Part shown: piece by piece, positions 9,853 to 20,684 of the stretch | How the letters are laid out: each line of letters starts with the position of its first letter | How positions within the stretch are numbered: the stretch's first letter is position 1 | Origin: Bacteroidales bacterium | GTDB taxonomy: Bacteria; Bacteroidota; Bacteroidia; Bacteroidales; PXBB01 | Length of the DNA stretch: 64,000 nt | Direction of reading: 5' to 3' | Assembly (NCBI GenBank): GCA_028698995.1 | Contig: JAQVVM010000006.1 | Span: forward strand, 40,371 to 104,370 | Notes under the pieces: model-generated | Database searches by the model: none | Told to the model about the DNA's origin: nothing | Seen by the model: only the letters and a program-made list of their open reading frames with translations | Translations under genes and position numbers: made by a program

Positions 9853-11052
9853 ATGCCTAAAATTTCAATAAAAGGGCAAACCATGCCCGAATCACCAATC
9901 AGGAAACTTGTTCCTTTTGCAGATGCTGCAAAAAAAAGAGGTATCAAAGTCTATCATCTCAATATTGGACAACCGGACATTGAGACTCCTAAAAACATGC
10001 TTGATGCATTAAAAAACATTAAGGAAACTGTTATTGAATACAGTCATTCAGCAGGAATATTATCTTACCGACAGCGTTTATGCGAGTATTACAAAAAAAA
10101 TGACATTCACATCACACCCAATGAGATTATCATAGCAGCAGGAGGTTCAGAAGCCATATTATTTACTTTTCAGACATGTCTCAATCCCGGTGATGAAATC
10201 ATCATCCCCGAACCATTTTATGCCAATTACAATGGTTTCGCTGTCAGTGCCGGGGTTACAGTAAAACCAATTATTTCAACCATTGAAAACGGGTTTGCTT
10301 TGCCACCGATAAGTGAATTTGAGAAGCTTATCACCACAAAAACCAAAGCAATAATGATATGTAACCCAAGTAATCCTACAGGGTATTTATATTCACGCGA
10401 AGAACTTGAGGCCTTACAAGAAATAGTAAAGCGTTACGACCTTTATTTGATTGCTGACGAGGTTTACAGAGAATTTTGCTATGATGGAGAGACCCATTTT
10501 TCTGTTATGAATCTTAAAGACATCGAGAATAATGTTGTGCTGATTGACTCTGTTTCAAAACGATACAGTGCATGTGGTGTTCGAATCGGTGCCATGATAT
10601 CACGCAACAAAGAGGTCATGACAACTGCCATGAAATTTGCTCAGGCAAGATTGAGTCCCCCTTCATTGGGACAGATTGTTTCAGAAGCAGCCATCGAAAC
10701 ACCAGATTCCTATTTTGCAATGGTTCAAAAAGAATATCTTGCAAGAAGAGACATTGTTGTTGAAATGATTAATAAAATAGAGGGTGCATTTTGTCCTAAA
10801 CCTAAAGGCGCATTCTATACCGTTGCCCAATTACCTATTGATGATTCAGATGTGTTCTGTCAATGGCTTCTCGAAGACTTCAACTACAATAACGAAACAG
10901 TTATGCTTGCTCCTGCAACAGGTTTCTACTCAACCAAAGGTGCAGGAAAACATGAAGTTCGTATCAGCTATGTTCTTAAAGTTGAAGATCTGAAAAAGTC
11001 AATGATTTGTTTGGAAGAAGCTTTAAAAGTATATCCTGGGAGAACAATTTAA
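9853..11052 (+). CDS. PLP-dependent class I/II aminotransferase (aspartate aminotransferase-like)
   Basis: The 399-residue product is a fold-type I aminotransferase, normal in length. Visible landmarks are the N-terminal LNIGQPDIETP, the PLP-phenol-contacting Asn174 in NPSNPTGY, and the Schiff-base Lys236 in DSVSKRYSACGVRIG. A C-terminal HEVRISYVLK supplies the usual carboxylate-binding arginine. Such enzymes transfer an amino group between an amino acid (often aspartate) and 2-oxoglutarate in the cytoplasm. Sequence alone does not separate aspartate from other substrates. It lies 48 bp after the T9SS gene and 41 bp before a C45-like hydrolase gene, with no clear operon logic. Confidence 0.9.
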   Translation: MPKISIKGQTMPESPIRKLVPFADAAKKRGIKVYHLNIGQPDIETPKNMLDALKNIKETVIEYSHSAGILSYRQRLCEYYKKNDIHITPNEIIIAAGGSEAILFTFQTCLNPGDEIIIPEPFYANYNGFAVSAGVTVKPIISTIENGFALPPISEFEKLITTKTKAIMICNPSNPTGYLYSREELEALQEIVKRYDLYLIADEVYREFCYDGETHFSVMNLKDIENNVVLIDSVSKRYSACGVRIGAMISRNKEVMTTAMKFAQARLSPPSLGQIVSEAAIETPDSYFAMVQKEYLARRDIVVEMINKIEGAFCPKPKGAFYTVAQLPIDDSDVFCQWLLEDFNYNNETVMLAPATGFYSTKGAGKHEVRISYVLKVEDLKKSMICLEEALKVYPGRTI

Positions 11053-11093
11053 TACCTGTTTTATAGTTATACTTTTTCTTACCCATTATTTTT

Positions 11094-12353
11094 ATGAAAC
11101 GCTTCATTTGTGTGTTGTGCTTTTGTACATTTTTCTCTTTTACTCAAATTATATTAGCCAACCATGTTCAAGGTAAAATATGTTCAGATACCAATGGACT
11201 TAAAGTTATTAAAGTATGGGGGACACACTATGAAAGAGGGTATGCACAAGGTTATCTTTTAGCCGAGGACATTAATGATATTTACCATGGATATATGCAA
11301 CCATTTATGGACAGATATCTCGATTTGGCTAAACTTATTATTAAAGAGGAACTTATTTTTAAAATTGATGAAATCTACCATAATGAAGCTAAAGGGATGA
11401 TTGATGGTATGAAAGCTGCGGGACTTGAAATTCCTAATTTCGACAGCTACGACCTTATGCTTTCCAATTCATTTCTTGACGTCATTGGTCTCAGCCAGAT
11501 GATAGAGTTACGAAACAGACGCTTTGAACTTGGGTGTTCTGTTCTTATGAACTGGGGTAAAGCCACTCAGAAAACTGATTTAAACGGCAAATCTGTTGTA
11601 ACCCGCCACCTTGACTGGCCTGCAAGTAAACATTTGATTGATAATCAAGTAATTATTGTTCATTTCCCTGAAGAAAGGGATGAGCAAAAATGGCTTATGA
11701 TAGGATTTGCCGGTCAAATTTCAGCACTTTCTGGGATGAATAAAAGCCGCTATTCAGTTTTTATCAATATGATGAGTAATTATTTTGAAGAAGATATCCC
11801 TCTACCTGAAAAACCATTTGAGCCTGTATGCTTTACTCTTAGAAAAGCACTCGAGAAAAAAGACTTAAATGCTGATGGCACATTCAACATAAGTGACATT
11901 GTTACTGCAATTACAGCCAATACAAATGGATATGGAGAAGGCTTTTTAGTTTCTGCCATGGGTCCTTCTAGAAACTCTAATGACAGCATAGCTTTTGTTG
12001 CTGAGCTTGCGCCAACCGTCCCATACATAACATTCAGAACTAACAGCAATGGGCATTTTATGAAGAAATCAAATTTATATGTAGCAAATTCTTCTGTTCA
12101 AAGAACTCCCAACATAGAGAATTATTGCATCCGGTACAAAGCTGTTGTCAGTGCACTTGGAAACGGGACAAGAATAAGTAGCCAGAAAAGCTGGGATATC
12201 ATGCGTCTGCATTCCACACTTAATAATAATATTCAGTTTATGCAATATATTCCCGAAAATAACCTTTTAAAAATTGCAGTGTATTACGATGAAAAACCGG
12301 CATACCTCAACGAACCGATGATTTTTGATTTAAACACTTTATTCAGGTTGTAA
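11094..12353 (+). CDS. C45-like (Ntn) hydrolase/acyltransferase, exported
   Basis: The 419-residue protein starts with a signal peptide (MKRFICVLCFCTFFSFTQIILA). The segment GTHYERGYAQGYLLAEDI and the later GCSVLMNWGK plus SVVTRHLDWP are characteristic of the C45 peptidase / acyl-CoA:6-aminopenicillanic-acid acyltransferase-like Ntn-hydrolases, in which a precursor cleaves itself just before a cysteine that becomes the nucleophile. Cys148, preceded by Gly147, fits that position. It probably hydrolyses an amide or acyl bond in the periplasm, but the substrate cannot be read. It lies 31 bp upstream of the lptF/G-type gene. Confidence 0.75.
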   Translation: MKRFICVLCFCTFFSFTQIILANHVQGKICSDTNGLKVIKVWGTHYERGYAQGYLLAEDINDIYHGYMQPFMDRYLDLAKLIIKEELIFKIDEIYHNEAKGMIDGMKAAGLEIPNFDSYDLMLSNSFLDVIGLSQMIELRNRRFELGCSVLMNWGKATQKTDLNGKSVVTRHLDWPASKHLIDNQVIIVHFPEERDEQKWLMIGFAGQISALSGMNKSRYSVFINMMSNYFEEDIPLPEKPFEPVCFTLRKALEKKDLNADGTFNISDIVTAITANTNGYGEGFLVSAMGPSRNSNDSIAFVAELAPTVPYITFRTNSNGHFMKKSNLYVANSSVQRTPNIENYCIRYKAVVSALGNGTRISSQKSWDIMRLHSTLNNNIQFMQYIPENNLLKIAVYYDEKPAYLNEPMIFDLNTLFRL

Positions 12354-12384
12354 TTTTACTTAAATTTGCATGAAATTTCCTTAA

Positions 12385-13995
12385 ATGAAAAAACTGCATA
12401 AATTCCTTTTATATTCTTATATAGGGCCATTTATAATGACTTTTTTCATTGCTTTGTTTATTATCCTGATGCAGTTTTTGTGGAAATACATTGATGACCT
12501 GGTTGGCAAAGGGCTTGGTTGGGATATTATTGCACAGTTATTATTTTATGCCTCTGCTACATTTGTTCCCCTGGCATTACCATTAGCTGTTTTACTATCA
12601 TCGCTCATGACATTTGGAAATCTTGGAGAACATTTCGAGCTTGTGGCTTTAAAATCATCCGGAGTGTCATTACAGAAATTTATGATGCCACTCATTATTT
12701 TTATTGTAGTGCTTTGTATCACTGCTTTTTATTTCTCAAACAATATTCTTCCTATTGCCAATCTGAAAATGGGTTCTCTTTTATATGATGTCAGAGAACA
12801 AAAGCCGGCACTGAATATTAAAGAAGGCATCTACTACAATGGCATTGATAATTATGTTATTAAGGTAGGTAAGAAAGAAAAAGATGGCATCAGCGTTCAC
12901 AATATAATGATTTATGATCATTCTGCTCGTCAGGGCAATATCAACCTCACCTATGGCAAATCAGGCAGGATGGAAACGACTCCAGATGAAAAATACCTGA
13001 TATTTACTCTTTTTGATGGGTTTAACTATTCAGAAAAAATTGATTCCAGAGAAAGAAGCGGCATCAATCCTTTTCAGAGAATCCGTTTTGACGAGCAAAT
13101 ACGCAAACTTGACCTCTCATCTTTTGCCCTAAATCGTACAAGTGAAGAGTTCTTCAAGGACAATTTTCAAATGCTCAACCTCAATCAACTTGAGAGTGCT
13201 ATTGACACCTTAGAACTTGCACTGAATGAAAAATACAGAGAAGTTGGACAAAACATCGAAAGCAGGTATTATTTTTTCAACACCTATAATACCGACAGTA
13301 ACGCTGTGAGTTTATCAGACACTTTTAATAACAGCACCTCCTCTCTCCCACCAGAAACTCAGGAAATTATCACACCTGATACACCCAAACACCCTTCTAT
13401 CAGAGCGCAATTTGAAAGACAACTCAGACAAGCTTTTCCTAAAAAAACAGATAGCTCAGCAATAGCACAAAATGATTCTCTCAAAATAGACACCCTTATT
13501 GTCGGCAATAGCATTCTGAAAGCATTTACAAAAAATGAACAAAAGAGAATTATAGACAATGCCCTCCTTTCAGCTCGAAATAATAAAGATTTTACCTTTT
13601 TTGCAGGAGAAGATATGTACGGGCGACAAAGGGTTATTAACCGCCACAAAATTGAATGGCATAGAAAATTTTCATTATCCTTTGCCTGCCTTATTCTTTT
13701 CTTTATCGGAGCGCCTCTTGGTGCTATAATTAGAAAAGGAGGCTTTGGTCTTCCTGTCGTTATTTCAGTACTGTTTTTTGTAATCTACCACGTCATTTCA
13801 ATAACAGGTGAAAAGATGGTACGGCAGGGAACTATTCCTGCATACGAAGGTATGTGGATAGCTTCATTAGTTCTCTTTCCTATAGGTATTTTCCTCACCA
13901 TCAAAGCCACTTCCGACTCACCTCTTTTCGACATGGATACGTATATTAAAGTCGGGCGCAAAATCAGTCATATTTTCAAAAGGAAGATTTCATGA
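12385..13995 (+). CDS. LptF/LptG family lipopolysaccharide export permease
   Basis: The 536-residue protein has the YjgP/YjgQ (LptF/LptG) architecture: three N-terminal membrane helices (MTFFIALFIILMQFLWKYIDDLVGKG, then two more), a large periplasmic beta-jellyroll part, and three C-terminal helices beginning near LSFACLILFFIGAPLGAIIRKGG. LptF/G form the inner-membrane permease that feeds LPS to the periplasmic bridge, driven by LptB. It is longer than E. coli LptF (366 residues), the extra length being a Ser/Pro/Thr-rich insert at about residues 300-400. A TAAATTTG -7-like element sits at 12361-12368. The last 4 bp overlap the next gene (ATGA), coupling it to a glycosyltransferase. Whether it is LptF or LptG cannot be decided. 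Confidence 0.88.
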   Translation: MKKLHKFLLYSYIGPFIMTFFIALFIILMQFLWKYIDDLVGKGLGWDIIAQLLFYASATFVPLALPLAVLLSSLMTFGNLGEHFELVALKSSGVSLQKFMMPLIIFIVVLCITAFYFSNNILPIANLKMGSLLYDVREQKPALNIKEGIYYNGIDNYVIKVGKKEKDGISVHNIMIYDHSARQGNINLTYGKSGRMETTPDEKYLIFTLFDGFNYSEKIDSRERSGINPFQRIRFDEQIRKLDLSSFALNRTSEEFFKDNFQMLNLNQLESAIDTLELALNEKYREVGQNIESRYYFFNTYNTDSNAVSLSDTFNNSTSSLPPETQEIITPDTPKHPSIRAQFERQLRQAFPKKTDSSAIAQNDSLKIDTLIVGNSILKAFTKNEQKRIIDNALLSARNNKDFTFFAGEDMYGRQRVINRHKIEWHRKFSLSFACLILFFIGAPLGAIIRKGGFGLPVVISVLFFVIYHVISITGEKMVRQGTIPAYEGMWIASLVLFPIGIFLTIKATSDSPLFDMDTYIKVGRKISHIFKRKIS

Positions 13996-15212
13996 AAGTA
14001 TTGTTTTTGTGTAACAAATCACCCTACCCTCCTAAAGAAGGCGGATCATTAGCTATGTATAACATCATCTGCGGTCTTTTAGAAAAGAGCATAGATATTA
14101 AGATTCTGGCAGTCAGCACACAAAAATGTTTTGTAAACAAAGATGAAATTCCAAAGGAGTTTTCAGAGCCTACAAATTTTGACAGTTACTTTATCGATAC
14201 CAACCCGGATTTGTGGGATGCTTTTCTGAATCTTTTTTCAACTAAATCCTATCAGATTGAGAGGTTTTACAATAAAGGATTTGACAAAAAACTTCAAGAT
14301 ATTTTAGCTGGAGAAAAGTTTGACATTGTACAACTGGAAAGTGTTTACATGACACCCTATGTAGATACTATCAGGAAAAATTCATCAGCGAGCATTGTTT
14401 TAAGGGCTCACAATATAGAACACATCATCTGGAACAGAATCGTAAAAAACGAAAAGAATCCCTTAAAAAAATGGTACCTACAGCTCCAATCCAGACGTCT
14501 TAAAAAATATGAAACCCTGATGACAGGCGTTTATGATGGTATAGCTGCAATAACAGACATAGATGCCGACTTTTACAGAAAAATTAATAGAAATATTCCG
14601 GTATGTACTATTCCATTTGGGGTTGTACAAAAAAATATCAATTTTAATGTAATTCAAAGGGAAGAAAGAAGTGTTTTTTTTCTGGGTTCCTTGAATTGGA
14701 TGCCCAATATTGAAGGGTTGAACTGGTTTTTGAATCATGTGTGGCCACAGGTCATTGCAAGAGACAATACACTAAAATTATACATAGCAGGACGTCAAGC
14801 ACCCAACCATTTAAAAGAATACCGTAAAAACAATGTTCATTACATTGGTGAAGTAGAAGACGCCTTAGGTTTTATGGCTTCAAAGAGCATTATGGTAGTA
14901 CCACTTTTCTCGGGTAGCGGCATGCGTGTAAAAATTATTGAAGGGATGATGGCTGCAAATACCATTATTTCAACGCATATTGGGGCAGAAGGAATTGAGT
15001 ATAAAGAAAATGAAAATATTTTTATTGCAGACACAGTGGAAGCCTTTGTAAACGCCATACTGCGATGTACTTCAGACAAAACCCTTTGTGAAACCACAGG
15101 CGAAAATGCTCGCAAGCTAATTCATGATAAATACATGAATGAACGCATCATAGAAAACCTATTGAATTTTTATCAAAAAATTAGTTCAATAAAAGCCGAA
15201 AAAAAGGATTGA
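13992..15212 (+). CDS. GT4-type glycosyltransferase
   Basis: The 406-residue protein has two Rossmann halves typical of GT-B glycosyltransferases. The N-terminal donor-loop region reads YPPKEGGSLAMYNI. The C-terminal half contains VVPLFSGSGMRVKIIEGMMAANTIIST, where the glutamates about eight residues apart are the GT4 EX7E-like nucleotide-sugar binding pair. Overlap by 4 bp with the LptF/G gene suggests that it works in LPS or surface-polysaccharide synthesis. Acceptor and sugar are not known. The next gene is convergent, so the transcript must end within a few bases of 15212-15226. Confidence 0.87.
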   Translation: MKVLFLCNKSPYPPKEGGSLAMYNIICGLLEKSIDIKILAVSTQKCFVNKDEIPKEFSEPTNFDSYFIDTNPDLWDAFLNLFSTKSYQIERFYNKGFDKKLQDILAGEKFDIVQLESVYMTPYVDTIRKNSSASIVLRAHNIEHIIWNRIVKNEKNPLKKWYLQLQSRRLKKYETLMTGVYDGIAAITDIDADFYRKINRNIPVCTIPFGVVQKNINFNVIQREERSVFFLGSLNWMPNIEGLNWFLNHVWPQVIARDNTLKLYIAGRQAPNHLKEYRKNNVHYIGEVEDALGFMASKSIMVVPLFSGSGMRVKIIEGMMAANTIISTHIGAEGIEYKENENIFIADTVEAFVNAILRCTSDKTLCETTGENARKLIHDKYMNERIIENLLNFYQKISSIKAEKKD

Positions 15213-15225
15213 ATGCTTAAGAGAC

Positions 15226-17379
15226 TTAGTTCTTACGCATTTCAATAAGAATATTCAGCATTTGAACAGCAGCTTGCGATATTTTTGTTCCGGGGCCGAA
15301 AATGGCAGCCACACCGGCGTCATACAAAAAGCTATAATCCTGAGTTGGAATAACACCTCCTGCAATAACGATAATATCTTCCCTCCCTAGAGCTTTCAAT
15401 TCTTCAATAACCTGAGGAATGAGTGTTTTATGGCCGGCAGCAAGACTTGATACTCCCAGAACATGCACATCATTTTCAACAGCCTGACGGGCAGCTTCTT
15501 TAGGGGTCTGAAAAAGGGGACCCATATCTACGTCGAAGCCCATATCTGCATAGGCTGTTGCAACAACTTTAGCACCTCTATCATGTCCATCCTGTCCCAT
15601 TTTGGCAATCATTATACGAGGGCGCCTACCTTCAAGGGCTGCAAACTCATCTGAAAGTAATTTTGCTTTCTTAAACAAACTGTCATTTTGTGATTCCATA
15701 GAATAAACTCCTGATATTGAACGAATAATTGCTTTATACCTACCAAAAACCTTTTCACAAGCTAAAGAAATTTCTCCTAAGCTGGCCCTTTTTCTTGCAG
15801 CATCAACAGCCAAGGCAAGCAAATTGCCATTCCCGGTTTCACAAGCGAATGTAATGGCTTTAAGAGCAAGCTGTACTTCTTCCTCATTTCTTTCTGAACG
15901 TAACTTCTTAAGCCTTTCAATCTGAGCCAGTCTTACTGCTGTATTATCCACATCGAGAATATCAATGGGATCTTCTTTATCAAGTTTATATTTATTGACA
16001 CCAACAATGGTGTCTTTATTTGAATCAATTCGGGCCTGTTTACGTGCAGAAGCCTCTTCAATGCGCATTTTCGGGATACCGGTCTCTATAGCTTTTGCCA
16101 TACCGCCCAAAGCTTCAACTTCCTGAATTAATGCCCATGCTTTATGGGCTATTTCATGCGTAAGATTTTCGACATAAAATGAACCTGCCCAAGGATCAAC
16201 AGCTTTGCACACATTGGTTTCTTCCTGAATATAAATCTGAGTATTACGGGCAATACGTGCAGAAAAATCAGTTGGAAGTGCAATGGCTTCATCGAGTGCA
16301 TTTGTATGTAATGACTGGGTGTGCCCTAAAGCAGCTCCCATAGCCTCGATACAAGTTCTTGCCACATTGTTAAAGGGATCTTGTTCAGTAAGGCTCCAAC
16401 CCGATGTCTGGCAGTGTGTCCTCAGTGCCATAGATTTAGGATTCTTTGGATTAAACTGTTTCACAATTTTTGCCCATAATAATCGTGCAGCTCTCATTTT
16501 GGCAATTTCCATAAAATGGTTCATTCCTATAGCCCAGAAGAAAGACAAACGCGGTGCAAAAGAGTCAATATCCATACCTGCATTAACACCGGCACGCAAA
16601 TATTCAAGACCGTCAGCTAAGGTATATGCAAGCTCAATGTCGCATGTGGCACCGGCTTCCTGCATGTGATAACCGCTGATGCTGATAGAATTGAACTTGG
16701 GCATATTCTTCGAAGTGTATTCGAAAATATCGGCTATGATTTTCATAGAAGGCAATGGTGGATAAATGTAGGTATTACGCACCATAAATTCTTTCAATAT
16801 GTCATTCTGAATTGTACCTGTAAGTTTATCCATGCTTACGCCCTGTTCCTCGGCAGCAACAATATAAAAGGCTAAAATTGGCAGTACAGCCCCATTCATG
16901 GTCATGGATACAGACATTTTATCCAAAGGAATTTGATCAAACAGAATTTTCATATCCAAAATGGAATCAATGGCAACACCTGCTTTTCCAACGTCTCCCA
17001 CAACACGCTCATGATCGGAATCATATCCCCTGTGGGTAGCAAGGTCAAATGCAACAGAAAGACCTTTCTGACCTGCTGCCAGATTACGTCTGTAAAACGC
17101 ATTGGATTCCTCTGCCGTTGAAAAACCTGCATATTGGCGGACAGTCCATGGTTTCATAACATACATAGTGGCATAGGGTCCTCTTAAAAAGGGAGGTAAA
17201 CCCGCTGCATAATGAAGGTGTTCCACTTTATCAAGGTCATGTATGCTATAAACCGGTTTAACAGGAATTTGTTCAGTAGTCATCCAATCATTTTGAATAT
17301 TATTATCTGCTTCCCACTGTTTTGAGGATTGGATTTTATTGGTAGTTCTAAAATCAATTTTACTAAAATCGGGTTTCAT
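15226..17379 (-). CDS. mutB: Methylmalonyl-CoA mutase, large (catalytic) subunit
   Basis: The 717-residue protein is full length for the catalytic subunit, which interconverts succinyl-CoA and (R)-methylmalonyl-CoA using adenosylcobalamin. The TIM-barrel part carries [20 protein letters not shown]. The C-terminal B12-binding domain has the base-off DxHxxG motif as [11 protein letters not shown], with the cobalt-ligand histidine near residue 597, followed by GVSSLAAGH and IAGGVIP. It lies 27 bp downstream of mutA in the same operon. In Bacteroidota this pair makes or consumes propionate via succinate. No meaB chaperone or epimerase gene is next to it. Confidence 0.96.
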   Translation of the reverse strand: MKPDFSKIDFRTTNKIQSSKQWEADNNIQNDWMTTEQIPVKPVYSIHDLDKVEHLHYAAGLPPFLRGPYATMYVMKPWTVRQYAGFSTAEESNAFYRRNLAAGQKGLSVAFDLATHRGYDSDHERVVGDVGKAGVAIDSILDMKILFDQIPLDKMSVSMTMNGAVLPILAFYIVAAEEQGVSMDKLTGTIQNDILKEFMVRNTYIYPPLPSMKIIADIFEYTSKNMPKFNSISISGYHMQEAGATCDIELAYTLADGLEYLRAGVNAGMDIDSFAPRLSFFWAIGMNHFMEIAKMRAARLLWAKIVKQFNPKNPKSMALRTHCQTSGWSLTEQDPFNNVARTCIEAMGAALGHTQSLHTNALDEAIALPTDFSARIARNTQIYIQEETNVCKAVDPWAGSFYVENLTHEIAHKAWALIQEVEALGGMAKAIETGIPKMRIEEASARKQARIDSNKDTIVGVNKYKLDKEDPIDILDVDNTAVRLAQIERLKKLRSERNEEEVQLALKAITFACETGNGNLLALAVDAARKRASLGEISLACEKVFGRYKAIIRSISGVYSMESQNDSLFKKAKLLSDEFAALEGRRPRIMIAKMGQDGHDRGAKVVATAYADMGFDVDMGPLFQTPKEAARQAVENDVHVLGVSSLAAGHKTLIPQVIEELKALGREDIIVIAGGVIPTQDYSFLYDAGVAAIFGPGTKISQAAVQMLNILIEMRKN

Positions 17380-17406
17380 GTTTTTAAAAATTAAATTTCT
17401 ACAATA

Positions 17407-19278
17407 TTAAAGTACACCTAAAGCACTGTTGAATTTCTGAAGTGTTGATAACACATTGCTTCGCATGTGAATAAACTCATACACACCTTCAGATCTCAGG
17501 GCATCTATAGACTCTGTTGGATTACCTGCCACCACTATAAGTTTCTCTTTCGACTTTTCTTTGAAGTGTTTGCAAAGTTCCACACCAAGCGTTGCATATT
17601 CTTCATCGGAACTGCAAATCACAATGATTTCAGCCTTACTGTCAAGGGCTACTTTGACACCTTCATCAATTGTATTAAATCCATTATTGTCAATAACTTT
17701 ATACCCTGCACAAGCAAAAAAGTTTAGGGCAAATGAAGCCCGAGCTTTTCTCATTCCAACATTACCCACAGGCAATAAAAAAACTTTGGGGACAGGGTTT
17801 CCTCTTTTTACAAAATCTTCTGTTGCCAACCTTAGGGCTTCAAAAGACTTTGCGAGACGCATATCCTTTTGGGCACTCAATTGCAAAGGATCTGCTTTAG
17901 GTTCAATTTTATCGAGCATTTTTTCAGAGTAATTGGGATATTGGTTTGTTCCCAGCAATATCTCCTTTCTTTTGGCAAGGTCATCTTGTTTTTGAAGGGC
18001 AATCTCGTTAATGCTTTTAAGCATGTCTCCTGACTGCGAAAATTTCACAAAACCACCTTTGCTTTCAATGTCAAGAAATAATTTCCATGAAGCTTCTGCT
18101 AAAGAATCGGTAAGATTCTCAATATAATAGGAACCTGCAGATACATCAACAACCTTGTTGAAATAAGCTTCTTCTTTGAGGATGATCTGAATGTTACGAC
18201 TGACACGTTGAGATAAATTATCGGCTTTTTTATAAGTGGCATCAAACGGTACTACTGTCATCACATCACATCCGCCAATAGCAGCAGACATAGCCTCAGT
18301 TGTTGCCCTCAGCATATTGACATAGGGATCGAAGATTGTTTTATTCCATGTGCCTGTTATACTGTGAATTTGCATATACATTGATTTTTCACTTTTAGGG
18401 TTATAAGCTTTCACAATTGCAGACCACAAAAGTCTCAGTGTACGAATTTTGGCAATTTCAAGGAAATAATTTGAACCGATACCAAAAGTAAACATCATGC
18501 GTTGAGCTACATCGTCGATATCTTCACCTTTTGAAATCATATTTGACAAATACTCTACGCCCATTGACAGTGCATAAGCAATTTCCTGAGTCAATAATCC
18601 TCCGGCATTATGGATGCGATGAGCATTTACATTAACAACTTTTATCTGTGGAAAATCCCTTTTTGCAATACTCAATAATTGTTGCAATTCAATATAATTA
18701 CTATCTAATGACGCATAAAAAGTCCCGTTGGCTATATAATAACCAAGACTGTCAAAATTGAAAGAGCCTTTTAATGAATGGCAATCAAAATTCAAGTCGG
18801 CACAAGCTTTCACAAGAAAGTCACTGAGTTGCAGATATGATGAAGCCCCATAGAAATGAATATCAATACTGTTTAGGTCAATGCCTTTCAGTAAAGTGCT
18901 TATGTCGCTGTACTTTTTACAGGAAGAAACATTTAAAGCAATACTTTCAGCGCCGCTTTCAATTGCTTTAAGAGCATTCTCATTGGCAGTAACCGGATTA
19001 TCGTCAGATATTTCCTGACGGACAAGCCAATTGTTTCCCTTCACTTTATTTCCCCTGACAAATGGAGGCATACAGGGCAACATTTGATGGGTGTTCAAAT
19101 TTTTCAAGTCTTCATTTCTGTAATAAGGCTTTAACTTGAGTCCTTCGGGCGTTTTCCAGACAAGTTTTTTCTCGTAGTCAGCACCTTTTAAATCTTGCAA
19201 AATAAGCTGTTCCCAAGCATCAGTACTTACCGGAGGAAAATCTTCAATGAATTTTAATTTCTCCACATTATGTTCCAT
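17407..19278 (-). CDS. mutA: Methylmalonyl-CoA mutase, small subunit
   Basis: The 623-residue protein is homologous to the large subunit but shorter. In its C-terminal cobalamin-like domain the DxHxxG motif is missing: the corresponding stretch reads LPVGNVGMRKARASF, as expected for the non-B12-binding structural subunit of the heterodimer. MLPCMPPFVRGNKVKGNNW near residue 65 corresponds to the substrate-channel region of the large subunit. It is the first gene of the mutA-mutB operon, with a -7-like TAATTTTG element on the minus strand about 45 bp upstream. Confidence 0.94.
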   Translation of the reverse strand: MEHNVEKLKFIEDFPPVSTDAWEQLILQDLKGADYEKKLVWKTPEGLKLKPYYRNEDLKNLNTHQMLPCMPPFVRGNKVKGNNWLVRQEISDDNPVTANENALKAIESGAESIALNVSSCKKYSDISTLLKGIDLNSIDIHFYGASSYLQLSDFLVKACADLNFDCHSLKGSFNFDSLGYYIANGTFYASLDSNYIELQQLLSIAKRDFPQIKVVNVNAHRIHNAGGLLTQEIAYALSMGVEYLSNMISKGEDIDDVAQRMMFTFGIGSNYFLEIAKIRTLRLLWSAIVKAYNPKSEKSMYMQIHSITGTWNKTIFDPYVNMLRATTEAMSAAIGGCDVMTVVPFDATYKKADNLSQRVSRNIQIILKEEAYFNKVVDVSAGSYYIENLTDSLAEASWKLFLDIESKGGFVKFSQSGDMLKSINEIALQKQDDLAKRKEILLGTNQYPNYSEKMLDKIEPKADPLQLSAQKDMRLAKSFEALRLATEDFVKRGNPVPKVFLLPVGNVGMRKARASFALNFFACAGYKVIDNNGFNTIDEGVKVALDSKAEIIVICSSDEEYATLGVELCKHFKEKSKEKLIVVAGNPTESIDALRSEGVYEFIHMRSNVLSTLQKFNSALGVL

Positions 19279-19843
19279 AAAATTAATTTTTTATTGAAAT
19301 TCTATTTAAAATAAGTGAGGCAAAATTATACTTTTTAAATTAATTTATACTCAAGAATCATATAAATTTATTGGACTAAACAAATGGTATTACTGCCGAA
19401 AAGCCGTGTAGTTTACCCGACAATTTCAGGATAAATTCAATTAAAAAAAAAGCAACATCTTTATTAATTCAATGAAAAATGTCCTTGCTCACAAATGTTT
19501 AACCCAAATTCTAATACTTAGGTAAATAAGTAGAATAAACTTTCTAACTTTGGTTTGCAGCAAAAAAGCCTATGTTTAAAATGGTGAGTTTATTACTTTT
19601 CGGTAATTTACATCCTTTTTGAGGATGTCACATATTTTATTAGCAATATTGCTTTTATTTATGGAATCAAAAGTATTCATCTTTCAAAATTAATACATTT
19701 GGCAACCTGGTATATTGCAGCCGGTAGATGCTTTATGTTGTTGCCACGAAGCACAAGCGATTAAATTCCCCACAAAACTTTGTACGAGGCACGGCCCTCA
19801 CTTTAGGCAAAGCTTTTGTTAGTCATCGCTCTCTGTAAATAAT
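19279..19843. other. Gene-free stretch with an orphan -7 element and a small hairpin
   Basis: About 565 bases without a credible gene. Besides the mutA promoter, a plus-strand TAACTTTG (19545-19552) matches the -7 consensus, and 58 bp downstream lies a perfect 7-bp hairpin (ACATCCT/AGGATGT, 19610-19628). A short untranslated transcript is possible but unsupported by a -33 element. The 14-mer AATTCTAATACTTA near 19508 also occurs near 51313. Confidence 0.35.
19321..19328 (-). promoter_or_regulatory. Probable -7 element of the mutAB promoter
   Basis: On the minus strand the sequence reads TAATTTTG, a match to the Bacteroidetes TAnnTTTG -7 consensus, about 45 bp upstream of the mutA start. A TTG occurs 23 bp further upstream, slightly outside the usual 19-21 spacing, so the -33 element is uncertain. 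Confidence 0.55.
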
Positions 19844-20272
19844 TTAATCTTTATGGGTTAATAATGTCTTTAACTTTTCTATCTTCTCCCTTCTCGCAAG
19901 CGAGTATGTATTGTCTGCCTTTTCAAGATATTCATAAATGAATAGACTAGTTTGACAATAGCTTTCTCCTTTGTTTAAATTGTTTATCTTGAAGAAATTA
20001 TCACCCATCTGCATAAGGATTTCAGAAAGAGTTTCCAGATTTTCATTATTAAAGCCCATTTTGTCAATCAACGTATGTATCAATTCATCACGCTTTATTG
20101 AAACCAGTTCATCAAGGTCTATATCCAATTCGCTCATGAGTGAAAGGGTCGTAATGTTAATACTTTCAATTATTTCCCCTGAATTTTTTAATCCGAGCAA
20201 ATCAAAAAGCACCTTACCTAAAACCCTTGCAAGTTGATTAACTTGTCTCATTAAATAATCTCTCTGTTCCAT
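19844..20272 (-). CDS. DUF6483-like cytosolic protein of unknown function
   Basis: The 142-residue product begins MEQRDYLMRQVNQLARVLGKVLFDLLGLK, which resembles the N-terminus of the conserved DUF6483 family (an 'YLMRQI..L...L.K.LFG' pattern); I recall this family from memory and could not search. It is helical throughout, without a signal peptide or membrane segment, and the second half looks like a pair of TPR-like helices (LNKGESYCQTSLFIYEYLEKA). It is isolated between two gene-free stretches at the left edge of the accessory region, so its neighbours say nothing about its job. Confidence 0.65.
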   Translation of the reverse strand: MEQRDYLMRQVNQLARVLGKVLFDLLGLKNSGEIIESINITTLSLMSELDIDLDELVSIKRDELIHTLIDKMGFNNENLETLSEILMQMGDNFFKINNLNKGESYCQTSLFIYEYLEKADNTYSLARREKIEKLKTLLTHKD

Positions 20273-20684
20273 AATCTTTTATTTAATTAAAACACATCAG
20301 TATTTTTCGGCAAATAATGCCTAATAAGACAAGATCTTGACTTTCGGGTGGGTTTATAATTAAACCGCTCCTTTAAGAATAAAACTGCCGATGGCAAATA
20401 TAACAATTATTTCAACAGGTACTTTTTGCCAGACTAAATTAAACCGAAGTTATCAGTTCAACAGGAAGTTTGTATAAAGTTCGACTGTTTAACTAACTCT
20501 CAAATGACTTCCCGCCCGCACTGCCCGACCTAAATGTGTTTTATTTTTTTTCTTAGCCGACACACAGGAATTTTGAAAAAGTTGGGTTTATTCGGCTTTT
20601 CCATATGGCACACTTGCCTTTTTGCGAACACACTGGCTGACAAAAAAGGCAAAAGAGCCATTATTTTTGTCAATGCTTTTTTTA
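20273..20684. other. Gene-free stretch downstream of the CBASS operon
   Basis: About 410 bases between the E2-like gene stop and the DUF6483-like gene start. It contains short self-complementary patches around 20570-20660 (for example TTGCCTTTTTGCG with TTTTTGCCTTTTG on the other strand) but no gene, promoter or mobile-element end I can name. It probably marks the boundary between core chromosome and the accessory region. Confidence 0.35.

Noticed and set aside
19545..19628. Possible small RNA gene
   Set aside because: Only a -7-like element and a 7-bp hairpin support it; there is no -33 element or terminator.
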